Positions 44,406-51,550 of a stretch of DNA of 60,219 nt are shown here, one piece after another. The stretch is from the NCBI GenBank assembly GCA_937906475.1, contig CALCZA010000021.1:1-60219 (forward strand), read 5' to 3'. Every line of letters starts with the position of its first letter. The stretch's first letter is position 1. Origin of the DNA: an uncultured bacterium (GTDB lineage Bacteria; Planctomycetota; UBA1135; UBA2386). Below the pieces are notes generated by a model. The model made no database searches. It was given only the letters and a program-made list of their open reading frames with translations, and was not told the DNA's origin. The translations under genes and the position numbers were made by a program.

Positions 44406-46538
44406 ATGGCCAAGTCGAAGCCTAACCCCAAGAAGCGCCGTATCTGGCGAACTCTGCTGCTGACCCTGATGGGGTTAGTGGTGTTCCTGTTGATGTTCGT
44501 TGCGGCGTTCATCTTCAACCCGTTCGAAAGTTCGCTGCCCGAACTGCGCGATGTCGTCCCGCGTGACGTCAACTTTTTCGTGCGCAAACAGGGGATCAGC
44601 GAAGATTTTGATCCGTTCCCTGAGCCGCGCTTCTGGCCGGCCCTGGCGGAGTCGAATGGCTTCGACGCGGTCAAGGAGGGCGGCATTGGTCGCTCGTTCA
44701 TCCAGGCCGGCGGCATCAAGGCGATCGAGGACGCGCGCAACACCTTCGATCAGGTGGCCACCGACTCAGGCGGCTACCTCGACATCATGCGTGATGTGAT
44801 TGGCCGTGAAATCATCATCGCCGGGATGAACCATGACTACTCGGTGTCGCCGTCACGTCCGCTGGCGACGCCACATTGGTGCGTTTACACGCGCGTCAAT
44901 TGGCGCGTTAAGATGCTGTATGGTCTGGCTGGGTTTGGCTTCGTGCGCGGCAGGCTCGAAGAGCAAGGCATGGCGATGACCAGCGAAGGTGACTTGATGG
45001 TCATCACTCCGGTTGGTCAGGATCCGATCTACATCAAGCGTCACCTCGACGCGTTGATGATCGCGAACAACACCGGCTTGCTGGAGAAGGCGCAGTTACT
45101 GATTGATGGCAACCGCGACGAGGAGCCAATCGGTCGTCAGCCGGCCTACACCGATGGAGCCGTGGCGCGCATCGATCAATGGGTCGAAGACAACGAGGCC
45201 TATGACGTCAAGGCGCTCGAGTTCATGGTCGAGCCCAACATGTTTGATGGCTTCAAGCGCTTCGCTGCGATTTGGCCCAGCCCGCAGGCCCGCGACAGCA
45301 TGAACGAGCGTGTGCTTGCCAGCTTTCTCAACCTGAAGGGCTGGATGCAGGTTACGGGCGGCTTGATGTTCCACGATGGGGTGCTTGGCGCTACTGGTCA
45401 GATCGGCCTCAATAGCCGTCAGCACACGGGCTTCCAGAGCAGTTTCTACACGGCCGAACAGCAGCGCCGCGAGCAGTGGCTGAATCCATTCTTGGACATG
45501 GTGCCCGAGTCCGCTTGTGCCGCGGCTGCTTTGCGCATGCCGGCTGGCGACTTCTTGCATGCGATGTTCGATGCGCTGGATAAGGACGAGAAGAGCCTGA
45601 TCAACGATTCGCTGCGTAATGCGACGTTCGCCGGCGAGAACGTGCAAGACGTGCGCGACCTGGTCGAACGACTGCGCCTAGCGTTCCAACCGCGCACCGG
45701 CTTTGTGTTCCGTCGCAACGTGCCGGACTCGAGTGTCGACAAGGAAGGCAATCTCGTCGTTCCGGTCACGGCGAAGTCGCCGATGCCGCAGGTCGCCTGG
45801 GTGTTCTGGTTGAAGCCTGGTCGCAAGAATCTAGTCGAGTCGCTGGTGACGATGCTGAGTAGCTATCACAAGAGCTTCGGCTTCCGGAAGGTCTACCACC
45901 TGCGCGTGCCGTTCGGCGACATCACGCTGCCGGAACCGGTCACCGAGTTTACCAACCCGCAGATCCCGGCGACCGGTGAGATTGCGATGCTGGTGTTCCG
46001 CGAGTTTTTCGTCGTGTCGAACTCTGGTCCACTGATTCGCGACATCGTGCGCACGCGCTACAGCACGATTACCGGCGTGCGATCGATTCGCGATACGAGT
46101 GAATACGCCGATCTCGAGCCCGAGTTGTCCAACACGCTGAGCGGATTGGTTTGGTTGGATGGCGAGAACTTGATGCCGGTGCTGGACGACTACATGAGCT
46201 TCGCCGATTCGGATACCGCGATGCCGAATCCTGAGTGGATGATGCAGATGCGGCCATCGGCCGAGGACTACGTGCGCAAGAAGCACTACCCGCGCTATCC
46301 GAGCATGGCGAGCATGCCGCCTAACCTGAAAGAGCAGGGCAGTGACTTCGACAAGCGCGTGGTCGCCTATATGCGGCAGAAGTGGACCAAGGAGCGCACC
46401 AACTTCACGGCTGAAGATCGGGCCACCATCGAGCAACTTCGCGGTATCACTCAGATGTTCAAGGCGGCCGCCGTCCAGATCGAACTGCAGAACAACTACA
46501 TCCGCTACCAGGCCCGGATCATGACGGACGTGCGTTAG
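44406..46538 (+). CDS. Hypothetical membrane-anchored protein, 710 aa
   Basis: No named family recognised. The ATG at 44406 yields a Lys/Arg-rich cytoplasmic start (MAKSKPNPKKRRIWR) and one transmembrane helix (TLLLTLMGLVVFLLMFVAAFIF). The extracytoplasmic part begins ELRDVVPRDVNFFVRKQGI, which recalls the 'P.d...yv' opening of DUF3352-type planctomycete proteins, a weak similarity. It has no Cys cluster, repeats or catalytic motif I can see; composition is that of a soluble alpha/beta protein, with an Arg/Lys-rich C-terminal helical segment (KRVVAYMRQKWTKERTNFTAEDRATIEQLRG). Monocistronic, upstream inverted repeat, tRNA-Leu downstream. The long, conserved-looking coding frame makes it a genuine gene. 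Confidence 0.8.
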   Translation: MAKSKPNPKKRRIWRTLLLTLMGLVVFLLMFVAAFIFNPFESSLPELRDVVPRDVNFFVRKQGISEDFDPFPEPRFWPALAESNGFDAVKEGGIGRSFIQAGGIKAIEDARNTFDQVATDSGGYLDIMRDVIGREIIIAGMNHDYSVSPSRPLATPHWCVYTRVNWRVKMLYGLAGFGFVRGRLEEQGMAMTSEGDLMVITPVGQDPIYIKRHLDALMIANNTGLLEKAQLLIDGNRDEEPIGRQPAYTDGAVARIDQWVEDNEAYDVKALEFMVEPNMFDGFKRFAAIWPSPQARDSMNERVLASFLNLKGWMQVTGGLMFHDGVLGATGQIGLNSRQHTGFQSSFYTAEQQRREQWLNPFLDMVPESACAAAALRMPAGDFLHAMFDALDKDEKSLINDSLRNATFAGENVQDVRDLVERLRLAFQPRTGFVFRRNVPDSSVDKEGNLVVPVTAKSPMPQVAWVFWLKPGRKNLVESLVTMLSSYHKSFGFRKVYHLRVPFGDITLPEPVTEFTNPQIPATGEIAMLVFREFFVVSNSGPLIRDIVRTRYSTITGVRSIRDTSEYADLEPELSNTLSGLVWLDGENLMPVLDDYMSFADSDTAMPNPEWMMQMRPSAEDYVRKKHYPRYPSMASMPPNLKEQGSDFDKRVVAYMRQKWTKERTNFTAEDRATIEQLRGITQMFKAAAVQIELQNNYIRYQARIMTDVR

Positions 46539-46595
46539 CGGAAGCCGCTTCGAGTCCGTCGACGATCGATGTCGGCGCAGGTTGCAATCTGCGGG

Positions 46596-46623
46596 TTGAA
46601 AAGTTGAGCTAGTCCGCTACGGT
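46596..46623 (+). promoter_or_regulatory. Candidate tRNA-Leu promoter
   Basis: TTGAAA at 46596-46601, 16-base spacer, TACGGT at 46618-46623; about 20 bases before the mature tRNA 5' end, fitting a short precursor. Confidence 0.5.
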
Positions 46624-46642
46624 TTCTCGCCCTCGCTGGAAC

Positions 46643-46729
46643 GCCCAGGTGGCGGAATTGGCAGACGCGCTAGCTTGAGGTGCTAGTTCCCTCCGGGGAT
46701 TGGAGGTTCAAGTCCTCTCCTGGGCACCA
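46643..46729 (+). tRNA. tRNA-Leu (anticodon GAG)
   Basis: Cloverleaf by eye: acceptor GCCCAGG (46643-46649) with CCTGGGC (46719-46725), D arm with GGCGGAATTGGCAGACGCGC, anticodon stem CTAGC/GCTAG (46670-46674, 46682-46686) with loop TTGAGGT giving anticodon GAG (46677-46679), long class II variable arm (TCCCTCCGGGGA) and T arm GGAGGTTCAAGTCCTCT. The 3' CCA is encoded (46727-46729). It reads CUC and CUU codons. Confidence 0.97.
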
Positions 46730-46736
46730 CTTTTCC

Positions 46737-46753
46737 CCTTCGCACTGCGAAGG
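46737..46753 (+). terminator. Hairpin downstream of tRNA-Leu
   Basis: CCTTCGC/GCGAAGG with a three-base loop ACT, starting eight bases after the CCA end; two flanking CC/GG pairs extend it past one unpaired T. No T-run after it, but TTTT precedes it. Confidence 0.5.
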
Positions 46754-46798
46754 TGGGGAACAGTTCTATCGAGGTATGGGCAGCTGCTGGCTGCCTGT

Positions 46799-46854
46799 GG
46801 CTAGCCAAGTTGGGCTAGCCAAGTTGGGCTAGCCAAGCTGGCTAAGCCAGCTTG
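46799..46854 (+). repeat. Tandem 14-base repeats ending in a 9-bp hairpin
   Basis: GGCTAGCCAAGTTG at 46799-46812, again at 46813-46826 and a third copy with one change (CTG for TTG) at 46827-46840. Each contains the palindrome GGCTAGCC. The third copy overlaps a perfect inverted repeat CAAGCTGGC / GCCAGCTTG (46834-46842, 46846-46854, loop TAA). Confidence 0.9.
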
Positions 46855-47058
46855 ACGCGGCAATCTAGCCCGCCGCTGCGCACGTCTTCATGGGCGGTGT
46901 GCTGCCCGCTGTGAGTCAGCATCTGCGGGATTTCCCGATACTGCAGAGATGGCTCAGGCGCGCCGGGGCCCAATTCCGATAGCACGGAATATGCGGTTTG
47001 GGCTTCTTAGTAACCGGTCTGCCGGTGGCTTCTTCGGCCTCGCATCGAATTGCTGATT

Positions 47059-47184
47059 ATGGGGCAACGCACTATGCGCTGGCGATACATCGTCGACTGG
47101 AAGCTGCAAGGCAGCTTGATCCTGCAACCTGAACCGGAGCCAGCGGTCGAGCCTGAACTCGTTGGCACTGCTGGGGGACTCTAG
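47059..47184 (+). CDS. Possible small protein (41 aa) immediately upstream of the sensor kinase
   Basis: ATG at 47059 to TAG at 47182-47184. The product opens MGQRTMRWRYIVDWKLQG, basic and aromatic, reminiscent of the cytoplasmic pre-helix of chemoreceptor or kinase N-termini, then continues SLILQPEPEPAVEPELVG with acidic Pro-Glu repeats. Its stop codon lies one base before the TTG start of the kinase, and the kinase ribosome-binding site (GGGGGA, 47173-47178) is inside its last codons, so the two would be translationally coupled. No good ribosome-binding site precedes it. It could be a true small protein, a leader peptide, or chance. Confidence 0.45.
   Translation: MGQRTMRWRYIVDWKLQGSLILQPEPEPAVEPELVGTAGGL
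47173..47178 (+). promoter_or_regulatory. Shine-Dalgarno site deciding the kinase start
   Basis: GGGGGA, seven bases before the TTG at 47186. It favours that TTG over the one at 47162 further upstream. Confidence 0.55.
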
Positions 47185-47185
47185 T

Positions 47186-49003
47186 TTGCCAGCCAGCATC
47201 AACGCACCGCGCCCCCGCGCCAAGGGAGCGCTGACGTCGCGATTGGGTCGGCGGTTTGTGCTGCTGTTTGCCGTTTGCGCGCTGTTGCCGCTGATCGTTT
47301 ACGCGACGCTGTCGGTGACGCGGGTTAGCAATCAGGTTCGTTCGGTTACTAATAACAGTCTGCACTTCGCGGCGAAGAACTCGGGTATGGGCATTGCCGC
47401 TCGTCTCGATCAGGTGGCGAACGATCTGACGTTGGCGAGCGATCTGGTACAGAACTGGGGTGGTGAGGGGGCTTGGTCTGGCGGCGAAGCTCTGAGTAGG
47501 CAGGTGTCGGAACACTGCGCGGGCATTTGGTTAGTCAAAGAAGGCCACGTCGAAGCGCTGTGTGGCGAACTCGAACTGCCGAAAGTTTCGAAGACGAAAG
47601 CCGAACTTGCACACCTCGCCACCGGCAAGAAACTGCTGCAGATTTACGGCGATCCTGCTCAGTTGGTGATGTCGTTCGACCTCGATGCCGACGATGGCGA
47701 GACCACGCATGTGCTCGCGTTGATCAATGGTGATTGGTTCTGGGATCCGCAAGAACTTCGTGGTGTCAACTGTGAGTTCGCTTGCTGTGACCTTGCCGGT
47801 CGCGTGCTGTTCCATACGTGTCGGGATCTTCCCGCAACGCAGATCCGTGCTGCGGGTGTTACCAGCGGAGCGTCTTCCGGCACGATCGATTGGGCGATCG
47901 ATGGTGAACCACACCTTGGTCGCTTCTGGTTAGCGTTCTTGCAACCGCAGTACAACCTCGACTTATGGGTGATTCAGTCCCGTTCGCAGGCGGACGCGTT
48001 CGCGGTCGATCGTGAGTTCGTGCGGTTCTTCTGGTTGACTGCGATTGGCACGATGCTGCTCGTCTTGCTTGGTAGTCTCGTGCAGATGCGCCGCACGCTC
48101 GACCCCATCGTGACGCTGCGAGATGCGACCCAACGACTCGGTCGTGGCGAACTGGATGTGCGTGTCTCGATCGAGAGTCGCGATGAGTTTGGTGAACTTG
48201 GCACGGCGTTTAATGACATGGCGCAGCGCCTGCAGGAGAACATTGCCCAGCGCGAACAGTCCGAGCAAGAACTGGTCGCCTCGCGCGACGCTGCGTTGGC
48301 TGCGGTGCAGGCGAAGGCGGACTTTGTGACCAACGTCAGCCATGAGTTCCGCACGCCGATGGCGGAGATCCTTGGTGCGACGGAGATCCTGACGCAGATC
48401 GAAGCGGATGACGATGCTTCGGTGCGCGAGGAGTTCTCGGGGATCGCGTTGCATGGGGCGCAGCGCCTCGCGCGACTGCTCGACGACGTATTGGAACTTG
48501 GGCGGGTCACGGCTGGCACGAAGAACTCCGTCGACATCGCGGCAAATATCGCGCGTGCCGTCGCTGGTATGCCGCCAGAACTGCGCGCCCGCATCGACTG
48601 CAATATCGACAGCGACCTACCGACTGTACTGAGCGACGCCAACCGGTTGCATGAGACGTGGAGCCGACTGCTCGACAACGCTGGCAAGTTCAGCGAGTCT
48701 GATACGTCGATCGAGGTTCGGGTTACCTTGGCCGAGTCGCGCATTCTTGTCGACGTGACCGATTATGGCGTTGGCATTGCTGTCGGCGACCTGGAGAAGG
48801 TGTTTGACCCGTTCTCACAAGTCGGTCGCGATCAGATGGTCAACAAAGCGCATGGCACCGGCCTGGGCCTGACTTTGGCACGCTCGACGATCGAATCGAG
48901 CGGCGGCGCGATTAGTGTGCGCAGCGAAGTTGGGCGTGGTTCGACGTTCCGTGTGTCTTTGCCGGTTGAGATGGTTGCCGCGGAGAACACCACGCAATCG
49001 TGA
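47186..49003 (+). CDS. Membrane-bound sensor histidine kinase (orphan)
   Basis: 605 residues with a TTG start at 47186. Transmembrane helix one is about 20-42 (RFVLLFAVCALLPLIVYATL), followed by an extracytoplasmic sensor of about 235 residues and helix two about 278-298 (FFWLTAIGTMLLVLLGSLV). HAMP domain about 300-355 (LDPIVTLRDATQRLGRGELDVRV, EFGELGTAFNDMAQRL), a coiled segment, then HisKA with phospho-acceptor in VSHEFRTPMAEILG (about His387) and HATPase_c: RLLDNAGKFS (N box), DYGVGI (G1), FDPFSQV (F box), GTGLGL (G2). No receiver domain or response regulator is adjacent. N box LLDNAGKFS reads LLxNAxKFT-like, as in functional kinases. The signal is unknown. Confidence 0.93.
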   Translation: MPASINAPRPRAKGALTSRLGRRFVLLFAVCALLPLIVYATLSVTRVSNQVRSVTNNSLHFAAKNSGMGIAARLDQVANDLTLASDLVQNWGGEGAWSGGEALSRQVSEHCAGIWLVKEGHVEALCGELELPKVSKTKAELAHLATGKKLLQIYGDPAQLVMSFDLDADDGETTHVLALINGDWFWDPQELRGVNCEFACCDLAGRVLFHTCRDLPATQIRAAGVTSGASSGTIDWAIDGEPHLGRFWLAFLQPQYNLDLWVIQSRSQADAFAVDREFVRFFWLTAIGTMLLVLLGSLVQMRRTLDPIVTLRDATQRLGRGELDVRVSIESRDEFGELGTAFNDMAQRLQENIAQREQSEQELVASRDAALAAVQAKADFVTNVSHEFRTPMAEILGATEILTQIEADDDASVREEFSGIALHGAQRLARLLDDVLELGRVTAGTKNSVDIAANIARAVAGMPPELRARIDCNIDSDLPTVLSDANRLHETWSRLLDNAGKFSESDTSIEVRVTLAESRILVDVTDYGVGIAVGDLEKVFDPFSQVGRDQMVNKAHGTGLGLTLARSTIESSGGAISVRSEVGRGSTFRVSLPVEMVAAENTTQS

Positions 49004-49012
49004 GTCAGGGCG

Positions 49013-50458
49013 TCAGGTCGCCGTCACTTCCTGCAGCAGTTGCCAGAGGGCAGCGACGTGTTCGCGTTCGGTAGTCAGTGACCCGATCGAGACGCGCACC
49101 ATCCAGCGCCCATCCAGCTGTGCCGGCGTCAACCACGCGCGACCAGTGTCATGCACGCGTTGCAGCCAATCGAGGGTGTACTTGTCGAGCGCGTCCCCGG
49201 TCACGCCAACGGGTTCGTGACGAATGCAGAGCGTTTGCAACTGCATCGGCGCGAGTAGTCGCCATTCCGGGTCGGCTTCGACTTGTTCGGTGAGCCAGCG
49301 CGCGTTGTCGAGGTCTCGACGAATGCGCGTGCGCAGTCGTTCGGTGCCATGCGTGCGAATCAAGCTCCATAGTTTCATCGCGCGGAAACGACGGCCGAGT
49401 GCCACGCCCCAATCACGGTAGGTCTTGACCTGATCGTCGATCGTGGTGCGTAGGTAGCTCGGATCCGTGCGCATGACGCGGACCAGGTGTTGGTCGTCTC
49501 GCACATAGAAGACCGAGCAGTCGAACGAAACGCCGAGCCACTTGTGTGGGTTGACGACGAGCGAATCGGCGCGGTCGATGCCGTGCCACAACGGTTGGCA
49601 TTCGGGCAGGATCATCGCGGTGCCGGCCATGGCGCTATCGACATGCAACCACAGGCCATGCTGCTCGGCGACATTGGCGAGTTCGTTAATTGGATCGAAC
49701 GCAGTGGTCGTCGTGGTGCCAGTTGTCGCGACGATCGCACACGGTCGTAGGCCGCTGTTGAGATCCGTCGTAATGGCCTCTCGCAACGCTGCGACATCGA
49801 ACGCGCGGTTAGCGTCGACCGTGATCTTGCGCACGTGGTCGCAGCCGAAGCCAGCTAACATCGCCGCCTTCTGTATGGAACTGTGCGCTTCTGTACTCGC
49901 GTAGACGACCAACGGCGCCTGACCATGTTGCATGCCCGTCGTCACCGCACCGTGCTTAGTGGTGCGTTCACGCGCTGCAACTAGAGCAATCATCGCGCAC
50001 GACGAAGCTGTGTCTTGGATGACGCCTTGCCAAGAGTCCGCGAGGCCGGACATCTGGCGCAGCCAGTCGGTCACGCGGTCTTCGAGTTCCGTGAGTGCCG
50101 GCGCGGACTGCCAAGTCAAGCCGAGCACGCCGAGGCCCGTGCTCAAGAAATCTCCCAGCACCGCCGACAGGTCGCCGTTCGATGGGAAATAGGCGAAGAA
50201 GTTTGGGTGCTGCCAATGCGCAAGGTTTGGCACGATGAGGTCGTCGAGATCCGACAGGATCGCTTCGAAGCCTTCTGGTTGTTCCGGCGGCGCTTTGGGT
50301 AATTGCGCTAGCAAGTCCCCAGGACTGGCGTTGCAAGCAACGGCCTTGGAGCCTGCGTTTGCTCTGTAGTCGGCCAGCCAGTCGACGACCAGGTGACCGA
50401 GTCGCCGAAACTCTTCCGGCGACATGGAAAGTGACGATTTAAGTGCGGATTCGGCCAT
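49013..50458 (-). CDS. PLP-dependent aromatic-L-amino-acid decarboxylase family protein
   Basis: 481 residues from the ATG at 50458 (MAESALKSSLSMSPEEFRRLGHLVVDWLADY), matching the N-terminus of group II decarboxylases such as DOPA/tryptophan decarboxylase. Key parts: HPNFFAYFPSNGDLSAVLGDFLSTGLGVLGLTWQSAPALTELE, VIQDTASSCAMIALVAARER, ASTEAHSSIQKAAMLAGFG (His stacking on PLP), HVDSAMAGTAMILPE (Asp binding the pyridine nitrogen) and the Schiff-base Lys in VVNPHKWLGVSFDCSVFYV. It decarboxylates an aromatic amino acid to the amine; the specific substrate is not decidable. It converges with the kinase gene over 9 bases and is divergent from the SirB1-like gene over a region with a palindrome. Confidence 0.94.
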   Translation of the reverse strand: MAESALKSSLSMSPEEFRRLGHLVVDWLADYRANAGSKAVACNASPGDLLAQLPKAPPEQPEGFEAILSDLDDLIVPNLAHWQHPNFFAYFPSNGDLSAVLGDFLSTGLGVLGLTWQSAPALTELEDRVTDWLRQMSGLADSWQGVIQDTASSCAMIALVAARERTTKHGAVTTGMQHGQAPLVVYASTEAHSSIQKAAMLAGFGCDHVRKITVDANRAFDVAALREAITTDLNSGLRPCAIVATTGTTTTTAFDPINELANVAEQHGLWLHVDSAMAGTAMILPECQPLWHGIDRADSLVVNPHKWLGVSFDCSVFYVRDDQHLVRVMRTDPSYLRTTIDDQVKTYRDWGVALGRRFRAMKLWSLIRTHGTERLRTRIRRDLDNARWLTEQVEADPEWRLLAPMQLQTLCIRHEPVGVTGDALDKYTLDWLQRVHDTGRAWLTPAQLDGRWMVRVSIGSLTTEREHVAALWQLLQEVTAT

Positions 50459-50512
50459 GGGGAATCGATGGTGACGCAATTGTCGACAGTCGTTCGCGGC
50501 AGTGACCTTGCG

Positions 50513-50527
50513 ATGGGAAGTTCCCAT
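50513..50527. promoter_or_regulatory. Operator-like palindrome in a divergent promoter region
   Basis: ATGGGAA (50513-50519) and TTCCCAT (50521-50527) around a central G, a perfect 15-base palindrome 55 bases upstream of the decarboxylase start and 133 before the SirB1-like gene. An imperfect ATACGGC / GCCGTGTAT pair follows at 50526-50550. Confidence 0.45.
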
Positions 50528-50660
50528 ACGGCGTCCGCTATGCCGTGTATCAACCTAACGGGATGTGAGCTTGAAGTACCTCCAGGAACCTCGCATTCCA
50601 TCGTGACAGCACGAGTGACGTGAACATTTCCATGTGTATGCTCGCGGCTCCGGGCCACGC

Positions 50661-51548
50661 ATGACTGAACCAAAGCGGCATTTACCTGAACTTTCCTTCG
50701 CCCAGATCCGGGCGATGATCTCCGTGCTTGGAGATGACTCTTATGCCCTGCAGGAATCGGCGCGTCGATACTTGCTGTCGTTGGGCCAGTTTGCTGTGCC
50801 GGTGCTTCGCGAAGGAGCCGAAGCCGAGCACATGGCAACGCGCACACGCTGTCGCGCGGTGTTGCGAGAGATGGAACTTCGCGAGTTGCTACGCAGCTTT
50901 GGTCGCTTGCGCCTTGGCCAAATTGGGCCTGATTCGGCTCATGGCCTGCTCGAAGGCGTAATGATGGTCGCGCAGATGGTGCGCACGTTCGTACCGGATT
51001 CGCGCAAGCTTGCTGCTCAATTGCGCCGTGAAGCCAACACCCTGCGGCGTGAGTTCGAAGGCCGCAGTTTGCCGATGTGCGCGAAGTTGTTGGCCGATCG
51101 TTTGCATCAGGAGTTCAACTTTCAGAGCTGCGATGTGGATGAAGTCGATGTCGACCATGTGATGGTCGATCGCGCCATGACTGGCGGTGTTGGTGCGCCG
51201 ATCGCATTGTCGTTGATCTACTTGATGGTGGCACGGTGGGCGGGATTGTCTGCTGCCGGCGTTGCCTTGCCGAATCACTTCTTGGTGCGCATCCACGGAC
51301 CACGTCCGTTGCTGCTTGATCCCTTTCATGGTGGCCGTGTGATTCCGAAGGCGGACTGCGCTCGCTATCTGCGTGCTACGGGCTTTGACCGCGTGCGCGA
51401 ACATCTTCGAGATCTGACTGACCGAGAAGTGTTGATCCATTACCTTCGCAGCCTTCGCCGTGCGTCAAATCGTCGGCATTCGGAATGGCGGCATTCGGAT
51501 GCGCGCGCGACTCTTGGCAAGGCTCTAGGGATACTCGAGACCAGTTGA
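50661..51548 (+). CDS. SirB1/transglutaminase-like (Transglut_core2) protein
   Basis: 295 residues from the ATG at 50661. Residues about 30-85 are helical and HEAT-like (DDSYALQESARRYLLSLGQFAVPVLREG). The SirB1 domain covers about 120-260: FNFQSCDVDEVDVDHVMVDRAMTGGVGAPIALSLIYLMVARWAGLSAAGVALPNHFLVRI, then LLLDPFHGGRVI. This matches the family pattern (R.G.Pi.ls.lY..va.rlGl...GV.lP.HFlvR). The pseudo-transglutaminase core lacks an obvious Cys nucleophile at the usual place. Its biochemical role is not settled. It lies two bases upstream of the ceramidase-like gene and is probably co-transcribed. Confidence 0.85.
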   Translation: MTEPKRHLPELSFAQIRAMISVLGDDSYALQESARRYLLSLGQFAVPVLREGAEAEHMATRTRCRAVLREMELRELLRSFGRLRLGQIGPDSAHGLLEGVMMVAQMVRTFVPDSRKLAAQLRREANTLRREFEGRSLPMCAKLLADRLHQEFNFQSCDVDEVDVDHVMVDRAMTGGVGAPIALSLIYLMVARWAGLSAAGVALPNHFLVRIHGPRPLLLDPFHGGRVIPKADCARYLRATGFDRVREHLRDLTDREVLIHYLRSLRRASNRRHSEWRHSDARATLGKALGILETS

Positions 51549-51550
51549 AC

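Larger units (their letters stand above)
46730..47058. other. Intergenic region between tRNA-Leu and the small ORF
   Basis: About 330 bases: tRNA-distal hairpin (46737-46753), tandem repeats and hairpin (46799-46854), a 12-base palindrome CGGGA-TT-TCCCG (46926-46937) and a small TTCCG/CGGAA inverted repeat near 46974-46989. No integrase, phage fragment or further tRNA. Confidence 0.5.

Noticed and set aside
44168-44743. Long N-terminal extension of the aminotransferase
   Set aside because: Runs opposite the start of the divergent hypothetical gene and is Arg/Ser-rich with no family match; the ATG at 44167 fits the family length.
46643-46854. Integrated element at tRNA-Leu
   Set aside because: No integrase, excisionase or phage genes follow and no second copy of the tRNA end is seen, so an integrated element is not supported within the window; repeats are reported alone.
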